Positions 1 through 9,086 of a stretch of 64,000 nucleotides of DNA are shown one piece after another (the first letter of the stretch is position 1; each line of letters starts with the position of its first letter). Source of the DNA: Graphiopsis chlorocephala (Eukaryota; Ascomycota; Dothideomycetes; Cladosporiales; Cladosporiaceae). The notes beneath the pieces were generated by a model, which saw only the letters and a program-made list of their open reading frames with translations, had not been told where the DNA came from and did not search any database. Location: the NCBI GenBank assembly GCA_022828445.1, contig JAIZZJ010000003.1:1550001-1614000 (forward strand), in the 5' to 3' direction. The translations under genes and the position numbers were made by a program.

Positions 1-296
1 TTCCAGCTCCCAACCTGCCATCACCGCCTCCCACGCAGGCGCAACAGCCCGATGCTGTTGCGGGCGCGCAGCAGGAAGACGAGACAATGTTGGAGGATGA
101 TGACGACGGAGAAGATGAGCCGGTAGATGATGAGCAGGAAGACGAGGATGACAATCGCCCTCGATACCCCGGCGGCTACGATGATGAGGACGATGATGAC
201 TATGGTGATCGCGACTATGGTGCTGACGAGTACGGCGAGGATGGCTACGACGATGCGATCAATCCTTTGGGTGGCCCATCCATTGGAGCATGGTAG
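1..296 (+). CDS. C-terminal fragment of an acidic protein (5' end outside window)
   Basis: The frame is open from base 3 and ends with a TAG at 294-296, so only the last 97 codons of a larger gene are present. A Pro/Gln-rich stretch is followed by about 60 residues that are almost all Asp, Glu, Tyr and Gly. It ends in a short non-acidic tail, NPLGGPSIGAW. Such acidic low-complexity tails occur in many nuclear and RNA- or chromatin-associated proteins, but no domain is visible and I cannot name the product. The reading is supported by a single long frame with no internal stop and by a clear break in composition after the stop codon. Confidence 0.6.
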   Translation, partial: PAPNLPSPPPTQAQQPDAVAGAQQEDETMLEDDDDGEDEPVDDEQEDEDDNRPRYPGGYDDEDDDDYGDRDYGADEYGEDGYDDAINPLGGPSIGAW

Positions 297-802
297 GAAA
301 GTGTGGCGCATCTGATTGTTTATTGATACCAGGCGACGAGATGGAAGACTCCGCCAGCCATCGCATTTGTTTAGCTCGAGCTGTCTCACAGCGCTTGACG
401 GCGTTCCTTGTCGCAAAGATCGGGATACAGTCTCTTAACATCATTGGACAAGCATCCGCGGAAGGGATCACCACGTAGAAACCGAAGTATATACTTGAAA
501 TGAGCATGTTCAACACAAACAATCAATACCTCAAAAGGCCCAAGCAATAACAACACCACATCGCAAGAACACAACAGTTCATGATACTGCGGTCTCAGAC
601 GCACGTCCCAGCCGCAGCCAGAAATGGCTCTTCTGGGAAAGCCGTCAGCTCGGTTCCCCAATGAACGAATGTCTGGTGTCGTCTCCGCACCGTCATCGCA
701 GCCATTGCCGACCGAGCACCGCGTCCCTCGATCGCGCGCGTCCGAGCTCAAGCTGCTGCTGGCTGGCTGGCCTTGCGCGATGCGATGCGTGCCATGCCAC
801 GG

Positions 803-840
803 ATGCGCTGCGCTGCGCTGCGCTGCGCTGCGCTGCGCTG
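803..840. repeat. (TGCGC)n pentanucleotide microsatellite
   Basis: About seven uninterrupted copies of the pentamer GCGCT/TGCGC lie about 210 bases upstream of the ATG at 1050. A different but similar GC-rich pentamer repeat, (AACGC)n, lies upstream of con7. Confidence 0.9.
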
Positions 841-916
841 ATGTGCGAGTGCGCCAAAGAGAGGGCCTCCCAGCCGCTCTGTTGCACCTCGAGGCCCAGC
901 CCGGCAACCAAGTATT

Positions 917-1005
917 GCTCTCTCTCTCTTTCTCTCTCTCTCTGCTCCTCTTCCGCTGTCTCTCCCTTTCTCCCCTCTTCCCTCTCCTTCCTTCCCTACA
1001 CGCGA
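917..1005 (+). promoter_or_regulatory. CT-rich promoter/leader tract
   Basis: A nearly pure pyrimidine run (CT dinucleotides grading to CTTCC) precedes the start codon at 1050. In filamentous fungi such tracts typically sit around the transcription start of well-expressed genes. The role is inferred from position and composition only. Confidence 0.5.
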
Positions 1006-1049
1006 AACCCTCTCTTTCCCACTTACACAACACCCTCACATACATCACA

Positions 1050-1824
1050 ATGTCTACCCGCAGCACCCGCAAGAGAAAGAACGAGGAGGAGGAGCTCGTC
1101 GAGCTTCCCGAGGACAGCGACGCCGAGAGCGAGGAGGAGTAAGTCATGCCCATTTCCTACCATATAGCTTTCTTGCAGCCGCAAATCGCGCAGTCCCGGG
1201 CGCATGCGGCGGCCAGACGCTTGCATGCGCGCAATTGGGCCCCGTTCGTCGCGTCTGACGTCCCAATGGCTACGCGCCCGGCGCATTCGTCGCTCAACGA
1301 TCACTGACGTGTTTTGTCTCTACAGGTACATCTCCGAAGGCGATGACGCTGGCGCCGCCAGCGAGGATGACGACGACGATGATGCTGAGGAGGAGGTAGA
1401 AGAGGAGGAGGATGCTGAGGCTGCTGCTCGTAAGTTCCTTGCGCGATCGCGAGCTCCATCACGACATGAAACGATACGAGAACATCTGCTGATGACTATG
1501 CGCACAGCTCCCAAAACCAAAAAGCGCAAGACCGAGCCCGAGGAAGTCGACGACGAAGAACCCGAAGTCGAAGCCGAGGACGACGAGGTCGAGGGCAAAG
1601 ACCTCGAAGACGATGAAGAAGACGCTGGCGAAGAAGACGCGGACGAGGATGTAAGTTGCCGAAAACCACAATCGCATTCATTCGGGAACACGATGCTAAC
1701 AAGCTGCCTTTTCCAGGCCGAAGACACCGCGAAGGACGGTGGCCCTGCGGCTGCTGCTAAAGCCGCCAAGGGCAAGGACGTGCCGAAGGAGGCGAGCCTC
1801 AGCGAGGTCGACGATGCTGAGTAG
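1050..1824 (+). CDS. Small highly acidic nuclear-type protein, 147 aa, four exons
   Basis: Exons are 1050-1138, 1326-1429, 1508-1650 and 1717-1824, joined by GT-AG introns with GTAAGT donors, and the phases agree throughout. The protein starts with a basic patch (STRSTRKRK). Then come repeated runs of Asp/Glu interrupted by a second basic patch (KTKKRK) at the start of exon 3, and an Ala/Lys-rich tail. Alternating basic nuclear-localisation-like motifs and acidic tracts resemble histone-chaperone or chromatin-associated proteins such as Chz1. However, I cannot identify a CHZ motif and make no functional claim. A longer frame that starts further upstream runs through the CT-rich leader; the ATG at 1050 is preferred because the upstream part is low-complexity. 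Confidence 0.65.
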
Positions 1825-3031
1825 ATAGATCGGATCAGGTGCTCAACGCTTGCGTGCAGGAGGGATCTAAACGGGCACGACGCTTTTGTTACGATATTGA
1901 TAGATAATTGGAATGACAAAGAACAAGATGATACCACAAGTTTCCGGTTCATCTGCATACCTTCGCTGTTCCCATTCCCATGAGTATTTATCATTGCAAT
2001 TCTTGCGCAGTAGAACGAGATAACTATCGTTGTCAGTGGGATGCCGTCAGCAACCTCTGTCTAGCTTAGTAGCTGGCGTGAGGGTATTGTTGACGATGCA
2101 GGTAGGCGTAGACCTGTAGGCCCAACAAGGGCCATTGAGATACTGCCAGCAAGCCAGGCATAGCCAACCATGCAGCTATTGTGCTAGTATCTTCGACAAC
2201 AGAAACGTCAACAGTCCTACTCCTCCATCGAGATACTGTTCACCCTGGAGCTGGTACGCTGATACCATCGACCATTGAAAAGATATGGCCATACCTGCCA
2301 TAGAGACGATCCTCACATCTCAGGAGCTAGCACGCTGCTATCATCGACTCTCTGGGTCGATGCCACCCTGCCTAGCATGGAAACGCTCCTCTAGAAGAGA
2401 CTTCCTGTAGTGCTCCCTGTATATCGAGATAGCAGCAGTGCCGATAACTCGTTGATGCTTTGAGAGCTGTACGGTTTTTCTGGTGTTCAGTAGCACTCGT
2501 ACCATACAGTGCAGGTAAGATTGTTATATTCACGTCGTACTGCTAGAATCATACCTATCTAGGCTAGTTGTTTCTCTAACCATTTTAACAACGTAATAGT
2601 ACTCTTCGGAGTAGTACTATCGAGCGCAGACGATAGACCGCTTAACCTTTGCCCCTTATGCATATCATTTGCCACCAATACACCTAGTCGTGCTCTGCGC
2701 TCTAACGTATCGTGCTAATCCAGAGTGCCAATGAAAGGCATCGATCGCAGTACGTACCATTGTGAGATACACGAAGCCTCTAGTCGTCTTGTCCGCACAA
2801 TTGTCCTTGCTACTTGAAGAATTTGGCGAAAGAATCCACGGTGAGAGACAGCTGAGAAATTGAATTATGCGCGAGCTTTTGAGGATTTTAGTCTTTTTTG
2901 TACGCGGCGATCTCGACATATGTAAGGTGCAAGTCTGCAGGATATGCAGTCTGCTTCTTCATCTTCATCTCCTTCTTCTTGAACGCTATATACAAGCGAT
3001 GGGTGTACGGACAGTCCTGTCGTGCTTATCA
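1825..3031. other. Gene-free region with degenerate repeats
   Basis: I see no supportable gene. Bases 2130-2400 contain diverged repeats related to the 87-bp repeat at 8.15-8.75 kb but in opposite orientation. The rest (2400-3030) is moderately AT-rich with short frames only. Confidence 0.5.
2130..2400 (-). repeat. Degenerate repeats related to the 8.2-kb minisatellite, inverted
   Basis: Two clear partial units lie at 2250-2271 and 2326-2347 (spacing 76 bases), sharing a core read as TACGCTGATACCATCGA and CACGCTGCTATCATCGA. A weaker third copy lies about 80-90 bases upstream, and GAGATACTG recurs at about 2137 and 2230. The cores match the reverse complement of units at 8528-8546 and 8613-8635 at roughly 14 of 17 and 17 of 22 positions by eye. 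Homology is therefore likely but the sequence is heavily diverged. Confidence 0.45.
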
Positions 3032-3960
3032 TTAACCCGATGCCTTCTGCGTCGCCGCCTCCCGCAGTCGAATGTGCCGATTAATGCACGACCGAACAGT
3101 TCTACCTACACTTGCACCGATCGTTGCGAAGGATATTCCAGCGGCTTTCAAGCGCAGCAGCTCGGCATCATCAGCTGGACTCCATCGTCCCTTTCCGTAG
3201 AAGAAACCTTTCGCGACTGGCAGTTCCAACCTGCGACACATTCTTTCCAGGGCACCCAGTGATCTGTTCGGGAACAGCTGCTCGATTTCACAAGCATGTA
3301 TGGAACCCTCGACCACCGAACGCATTCTCTGCCTCTCGATTTCACTCCAAGGCTCTTTTGGATTTTTCTGAATGGGCGCTCGTGATCGTAGCACTTCCAG
3401 CCGACCGTAAATGGAACTCCTGCTTACTTGGAGTGCCATGGCCATTTCGAATGTGCTGTTCCCCAAAGAGACCATTTGTTTCAGCTGCTTGTCATCTTCG
3501 GCGTTAAACATGTGAGGCCGCGACCCTCGGGCTTGCTTCTCCGGTCTTACCGCGGCGTTGCTCTCGTCGAGATAACTTCGCCAGCGTGTGCCGATGGAGC
3601 CTGAAATACGTCCAGTGGCCTTTGCGATTTGCAGGAACGTGCTCCCCGCTTTGCGCATGTCAATGGTAAAAGCATCCTCCTCGAGGGTGAGAAAAGCCAC
3701 TTTTCCGTCGCCATAGGACTTCTCCACATCAGGCTTGCTTGATCTTTCTGGCTCTCAAAGTATGTTTGATCATCCGGCAAAGCAGCTTTGACTGCTTCAT
3801 ATCTTTGCCGCCATCGCTCTTCCTTCAAAGAAGATACCCCTCGATGGTACAACTTCGGAAATCCGCGCCTCAAGATCTCGGCTATCCTGGTCCATGGATA
3901 CTACGCTGCCCTCAGCTCTACGAACTCCAAGATTTCTTCTTCAGAGAAGGAGAAGGTTGA
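3032..3960 (-). pseudogene. Broken multi-SANT/Myb-repeat gene, tandem paralogue of its upstream neighbour
   Basis: A frame of 231 codons (3727-3032) opens without an ATG; its first codon is GTG. It encodes four helix-turn-helix units of about 45 residues with the spacing of SANT/Myb repeats. Unit starts read AFLTLEEDAF, HMFNAEDDKQ, EPWSEIERQ and GRWSPADDAEL. Immediately upstream another frame (3960 to about 3735) encodes a fifth unit beginning FSFSEEEILEF and continuing YPWTRIAEIL. That unit carries an in-frame TAG at 3901-3903 and lies in a different frame from the rest. I found no GT-AG intron that removes the stop or repairs the frame. The likely reading is a decayed duplicate whose 5' end is lost against the 3' end of the intact gene. 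A sequencing error or an unusual intron remains possible. Confidence 0.6.
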
Positions 3961-3974
3961 TCGCAAGACGTGGC

Positions 3975-4958
3975 TCACGGGCGTGTAGCGTAGTGAAGTT
4001 TCATCGGGACTGAGGAGTTGTTTGCGGCGTGTTGGCGCTGTTTCTCTTTGCTGCTGGCGTGACTCGAAATGCCATATTTTCTTTCATAGTTGAGGCGAGG
4101 TCGGATAGTGCTTCTCCATCTCTTTTCCACAGCACTGACCGTTCGGTTGAAAACGCTCGCGATGCGTTCAAAGTCCGCCCCATTGGCGACTAGTTCGGCA
4201 AAATGTTCGTCATTTTCTTTCGACCAGTGCTTGCGGGCATGGGGCCGTAAGGTAGCGGCAGAATCACCACCTGAGCCTTCGGTAACGAATCGAGAAGCCT
4301 GGAATTGGTATTGGACATGTTGCCTGTATTTGTCTTGCACTGCCTGGAGCGATCGACCCAGTTCTCTCGCAACAGCGCTAGGCTTGAGCCCAGAGGCATG
4401 CAGACAAAGGAGACGGTCAATATCTGCGCGCGTCCAAGGTTTTCTCTCAATGGGATGTTTCGTTCCTGTGATATTGGAATCTAGAGTTGGCCGAGATGGT
4501 CGCTGCTCTGCCCTGATACGGCGACAGTAAGAACGGGTGCTGTTGTAACTTCGCCCAATCTTTTTGGCTATGGCATGAATATAGAAACCTCTCTCAAGCA
4601 TGTCGCGGATTGTGGCGATCTCCTCCGTGGTGAACCTCTTGTGCTTTCGGCCAGCATCGGGAACGTTCAGCACCATGTAAAAGTGAGATTGTACGGAGGA
4701 CATATCCCGTCCCGGAAGAGCAGACGTTATGCTATTCCAGTCATGTTTCAAGGCTCGCATCTGTAAGATGATCTTGTCCTCTTCGGCAGAATATCTTTCG
4801 CCGGGCCGTGGGGCTTTGGTCGAGTCCGTAGATGTGTTGGATGAAATGCCTCTCCGCCATTGTACATGAAAGGCATGTGGGGAGACAACGGCGTAGCAAT
4901 TCCTCGCAAAATGGTGTTGGGCCAGCCGAGGAGTCAAAAACAGGGGCCGGCGTAACAT
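3975..4958 (-). CDS. SANT/Myb-repeat protein with predicted mitochondrial presequence, 327 aa
   Basis: This is a single-exon frame. The first ATG is at 4958, since codons upstream of it lack a start. Residues 1-45 look like a cleavable mitochondrial targeting peptide: MLRRPLFLTPRLAQHHFARN, Arg-rich, no acidic residues, ending near RRGISS. Four SANT/Myb-like units follow, starting near residues 55 (RYSAEEDKI), 108 (KRFTTEEIA), 172 (KPWTRADID) and 243 (KHWSKENDE). Each has a conserved initial aromatic residue, an acidic first helix and a basic third helix ending in R/K-rich sequence. SANT/Myb units of this type usually bind DNA. With the presequence this suggests a mitochondrial nucleic-acid-binding protein, which is inference. 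The neighbour downstream on the same strand is a broken paralogue. Confidence 0.7.
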   Translation of the reverse strand: MLRRPLFLTPRLAQHHFARNCYAVVSPHAFHVQWRRGISSNTSTDSTKAPRPGERYSAEEDKIILQMRALKHDWNSITSALPGRDMSSVQSHFYMVLNVPDAGRKHKRFTTEEIATIRDMLERGFYIHAIAKKIGRSYNSTRSYCRRIRAEQRPSRPTLDSNITGTKHPIERKPWTRADIDRLLCLHASGLKPSAVARELGRSLQAVQDKYRQHVQYQFQASRFVTEGSGGDSAATLRPHARKHWSKENDEHFAELVANGADFERIASVFNRTVSAVEKRWRSTIRPRLNYERKYGISSHASSKEKQRQHAANNSSVPMKLHYATRP

Positions 4959-5812
4959 TTTTGCTATGATCGCATGCTGACAGCCTACCAGACAGTGGTA
5001 ATTTGGCCTAGGCTCGGGCAATGGTGTAACAAGGCGTGGTTTCTCTTCGCCTTCACGCGCGAGTGTAGAACGCGCCTAGAACACGTGAACGAAGTGAGGT
5101 ATGGGCACTGCCGAGAGAGTTTCGGAGTTCGACGTTCCGCAGAGTCGTTAGCGTGAGCGTAAATCTACATATGAGCCTTGTTGCTCCAATTGGCCGCATC
5201 TCGGTGGCAAGCATCGACAATACTCAATCTGAAGACTAGCTTGATGGCATGTGAGATGCTACAAAACGACGTAAGCCGTAGGGGTATCTCCAGTATAGGG
5301 TCAGAGACTATGCCTCTGCCAGTGCCATCCAAGCAGATGTCGAGATCAGAGTACGTATACTTATACGCAGCCGCCATGCGGCTTCCGGCTTAGCGGCTTC
5401 TGCATTGAGAGCCAAGGGAAGATGCAGGGGGGCTCTTCAAGAAGCATAAAGTGAAGCACAAGAAAAGTATAAGAGAAATACTGATTGTCATCGTGCTGAG
5501 CTTGAGGAAAGCAAACGAAATGCATGCTATGTCTGCTATACGCGCTGCTGCACTTGAAGCCCTGGCATCTCACTTCACTTCATCGAACTGCCATGAGCAC
5601 GAGACGAGCCGCAACGCCATTTCTGAACAATGACGTGTTGCACATGACGTACATGCATTTGTAGCCCTCCTTTGGTGCTTGCTTCTTCCACCCTGGCAGC
5701 ACATCCTCCAGATTATTGATATTGCCTATAGATTGGAGTCGCGCGATCGCTGCTGGGTCCTTTCCCTAGCATTGCACCCACCACTCGCCTGCAAGCACTG
5801 CCATACACAACC
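4959..5812. other. Intergenic region between divergent genes
   Basis: This 854-bp region separates the minus-strand SANT gene from the plus-strand DUF3292-type gene and should hold both promoters. Short frames occur on both strands but none has convincing composition or splice structure. Confidence 0.5.
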
Positions 5813-7989
5813 ATGGCCGACAGTTCAGGCGTTGCATACCAAGATCTGGTGCCCGTTCCCGACACCGAGAGCATCAGCAACCCCTCCAAACACGAAACTG
5901 CGCGAACCCTGCACGAGGGACCGACTGCGAGCCATGCACTCGCAACCTCGCCCACCGAGGAGGTAGGCCTCGTGCAACTAGACCATGATGAGGAAGTGAA
6001 AGACCTGGGCTGGAATGAGCCCAAAGAAGCCATTCCTGCTCCCCTCGTCGGCGGCATGGAAAATGAGGATCTCTGGGTGTTGGTCCGTCGTTTCGACAAG
6101 GTACCTTCTAGCTGATTTGCATGAGACATCGAATACTTTCTGACGCTCTTTCAAGCAAATGTACCATGTCAAGGAGTTCCCGCATCCCGTCCCCAACAAC
6201 CTCGATCTCAACATTGCCGACGAAGATGAGTTCTCGCCAGACAAGCTGCGCGCAAGCATCGAGCGACTCTACATGACCGTTGGCATTGGTATGATGGGCT
6301 TTGGCAAGCAGATCATGAGACTCCGTTCATGGCGGGAGAAGAGACGGACAGCTTGGGCTTGTGCGCTCTACTTCGTGGCTTGGATGTTCGACTTCCTCGT
6401 TCCGCTCTTCATCACCCTATTCATTACCTTGATTGTATACCCTCCATCGAGAGACTTCATGTTTCCTCCGGCTCCGCTCGCACTCGTGTCAGCTAGCACG
6501 GGTGGTGTTCAGAAACCCAAAGCTGGTGTTCTTGGATCCACCGATAGTGCCACAGGCGCACCGGAGAACCACAAGGGAGAGGCTGTCGAAGCTGAAGCAT
6601 CCAACTTTGTCAATAGCATAGCTTCCGTGGCTCTGAGCTCGGCATCCGGAAAGCATCCACAAGACGAACCGGCGACACAAGAAACAGCTGGTGCTCCCAA
6701 CGACAGCGTGCCCGATCCTACCGCCTTGGCCATGGGCGCCAGTGGTGCAAGAGCGAAACAGAATGGCACAGATTTGAAACACGACAAATCCAAGGTTCCT
6801 ATGGAGACGGCCATGTGGAATGGTATGCGCCCAATCATGCACGCCATCGGTGACCTGAACGATACCTGGGAACGATTTGCCAACGCGCTGTCTCCTACGC
6901 CTCCCTTCCCTCGCGACATATACCGTCTCCGGCTTGCTGCAGTCGTCGTCCCCATGCTCGCGGCTTCGATCTTCATCACTAGCTACATGGTGGTCAAGGG
7001 TCTCACTTTCGGCATTGGCTTTGGCTTTTTCGGTGACCCTGTCCTTACTCCGGCAATCAAGTGGCTCAACTCGACCTACCCGAACTGGCAAAAACTGCTG
7101 GAGCTACGCAACACGCTGCTGAAAGGTGTGCCCACCAACGCACAGCTCACGCTTACTTTGCTACGTATCGGCGAAGCAAACAAAGCGCCTCTACCTCCGC
7201 CTCCATCTGCTGCTCTGCCACCACCTGACCAACCGGTGGCGGTAACCGATGAACACTTGCGCACAGTTGGCGCCGATGAGCCACTGAACGCAACACCAGA
7301 AGAGCTTGCAGCAGCTATGGCACACGATCCCAACACCGCGCATGAGCACACTGGCGATGACGTTGCCGCCTCGAAAGACAAGCCTCACGGCAAAAAGGGT
7401 TCGCGTGTACTCGGAGCACTTAAATCAGGTGTTAAAGGTGCTGTCTCTTCGGCATTGGGCGCAGATCACCTCAAAGCCAAAGCTGGATCCGAGCATGCGA
7501 AACAGCGCTTGGGCGTTGTGCCAAGGGACCCCAAGTCTGACGTCTCCGGTCCTTCGGACTTCAAGTGCAGATACCACGGTCAGAAAGGCTACACCTACAT
7601 CGCTACCAAGTCTACGATTCCTTGCGTTGCGTTCAGCATTGACAAGAAGATCGGTGTCGATGGCACGTCGGGCAGGGAAGAAAGAGAACTTCATCCTGTC
7701 TGGAGCATCCCGATTGGCGACATCAAAGAATTGAAAAAGATTGGGGGGTAAGTGATCGAAGGACGCAACCCGACGTGATGTCTGAAACGCTTTGCTAACA
7801 TTTTTTCCTGCTAGATTGGGCTGGAAGGCTAAGCTCGTGGTGGGCTGGGCTCTCGATCGCGAGGTTGCAGACGGACTAGAGATTGTGGACAAGCTCGGAA
7901 ACCATTACGTGGTTACTGCGATGGTGTTGAGAGACGAGCTGTTCAACAGGCTGATAGCTATGGGTGGCCAGAAGTGGGAGGCATGGTAG
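5813..7989 (+). CDS. DUF3292-type fungal membrane protein, 684 aa
   Basis: Exons are 5813-6100, 6156-7747 and 7815-7989, phases consistent, with an ATG in the good context ACCATGG. An acidic N-terminal segment is followed by a basic helix (MRLRSWREKRR). Then come two hydrophobic blocks in tandem (AWACALYFVAWMFDFLVPLF, then ITLFITLIVYPPSRDF), a low-complexity linker, and a second membrane block (LRLAAVVVPMLAASIFITSY) with a Gly-rich continuation. The C-terminal third contains a compact beta-rich region starting FKCRYHGQKGYTYIA. The arrangement and the signature LVSASTGGVQKPKAGVLGS match, from memory, the fungal family DUF3292, whose function is unknown. The repeat tract at 8.15 kb begins 160 bases past its stop on the same strand. 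Confidence 0.7.
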
Positions 7990-8148
7990 GCAAGCATTGC
8001 ATTTGCATATTGACAGCGATGGCCACATTGGCTTTTGCAAAAGCATCTCACATGGCGCGTTGTTAGGATGGGCAGCAGAGTTCGGTACGATACGATCACG
8101 ATTACGAAGCATGACTTTCAGATGGCTGCTAGCAGTACGAGCATCTAA

Positions 8149-8571
8149 ATGGCAGAGGCGAGCAGATCGTTATCTGAGTTTGATAGCACTACGACAATGA
8201 ATGCTAAACAAACGTGCAGGCAGAATAGTATCCCAGCGGCGAAGATAAGTGAATTCTTATCTGAGCTGAATGGCAATAGTACGTTGGATGCTAAACAAAC
8301 GTCTAGGTTAATCAGTATCTCGGCGGTCAAGGTGAAAAGATGGTTATCTGGAGGCGACAGCACTAGTATATTTGATGCTAAACAAATGTCTAACACAAAC
8401 AGCATCTTGGTGGTAAAGGTGATTGGCTCATCATCTAAGTTGAATAGTATCAGTATGCTGAGCACTCAACAGATGTCTAGCTTAAGTAGTATCTTAGTGG
8501 TAAAGGTGAGTAGCTTATCGTCCAAATTCGATGGTACCAGCATGCTCGATACTGAACAAATGTCTACTTAA
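8149..8571 (+). CDS. Doubtful repeat-derived open frame of 140 codons
   Basis: An ATG-initiated frame covers almost five copies of the 87-bp repeat and reads as a degenerate 29-residue unit with a core like LDAKQTSRLISISAVK. It stops at TAA 8569-8571, and the next copies contain in-frame stops. The antisense strand is also open over the same copies with a hydrophobic 29-residue unit (core like LFVLDICLASNILVLS). Because the period is a multiple of three, long open frames arise trivially, so this may not be a gene. Confidence 0.2.
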   Translation: MAEASRSLSEFDSTTTMNAKQTCRQNSIPAAKISEFLSELNGNSTLDAKQTSRLISISAVKVKRWLSGGDSTSIFDAKQMSNTNSILVVKVIGSSSKLNSISMLSTQQMSSLSSILVVKVSSLSSKFDGTSMLDTEQMST

Positions 8572-8750
8572 GGTAGTATCTCGGTGGCAAAGGTGAATTG
8601 ATCATCACACAAGTCTGATAATAGTAGCGTGCTGAATACTAAACAAATGTCTAGCTTGAATAGTATATCGGCAGTAAAGACAAGCGAACCTTTACACATG
8701 CCTAGCTGTACTAGTACACGGAATACTACGATGCCGGTACAGCTCAGAAA
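8150..8750 (+). repeat. Degenerate 87-bp tandem repeat, about seven copies
   Basis: A core resembling GCTAAACAAATGTCTAGC recurs with exact 87-base spacing at 8203, 8290, 8377, 8464, 8551, 8638 and, more weakly, 8725. A second block resembling AGTATCTCGGTGGTAAAGGTG recurs in step with it. Copies differ by many substitutions but almost no length changes, as in an old minisatellite or a decayed repetitive coding sequence. Related sequence occurs inverted near 2.1-2.4 kb. Confidence 0.85.
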
Positions 8751-9086
8751 GCATTTCAAAAAGCAACTCGCGATACGACACGACGTCTTGACAAGCTCTA
8801 ATAAAAGGCGTTGAGTTGGTAAGCGAGTCGAAATTGGCTGATTTGAGTTGATAAACGACTCCACATATTGGCTGGTCCTGTGTTGCTTATACCATTTCCA
8901 CGATCTCATCGATTTCTGAACTTAGAGTACCAGGTAACAATAATCACCTACCATATTGGCTGGATGAGCAAGCTAAATAGCACTAAACCTCCTCACCCCT
9001 CTGGGGGCGGCCCACCGTGGTGAGTCGAAAATCTCTGGCGCTCACCTGTCCTTCCTTGACTTGATTCTCTTCTGTCATATATTCCG

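Larger units (their letters stand above)
297..1049. other. Intergenic region with microsatellite and pyrimidine-rich promoter tract
   Basis: No convincing gene lies here. Overlapping open frames on both strands are low-complexity products of a pentamer repeat and a CT tract. The last 130 bases form a pyrimidine-rich leader typical of highly expressed filamentous-fungal genes. Confidence 0.5.
7990..9086. other. Intergenic region dominated by a tandem repeat
   Basis: Apart from the 87-bp repeat tract and its open frame, which are listed separately, I see no gene. Bases 8750-9086 lead into the F-box-like gene and look like an ordinary promoter region. Confidence 0.5.

Noticed and set aside
624..1142. 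Plus-strand frame reaching the start of the acidic protein from far upstream
   Set aside because: The upstream part is low-complexity translation of the CT-rich leader; the ATG at 1050 with spliced downstream exons is the better start.
386..1153. Long minus-strand frame of 255 codons
   Set aside because: Composed largely of Ser/Arg/Glu runs generated by the CT tract and pentamer repeat; no ATG-initiated natural composition.
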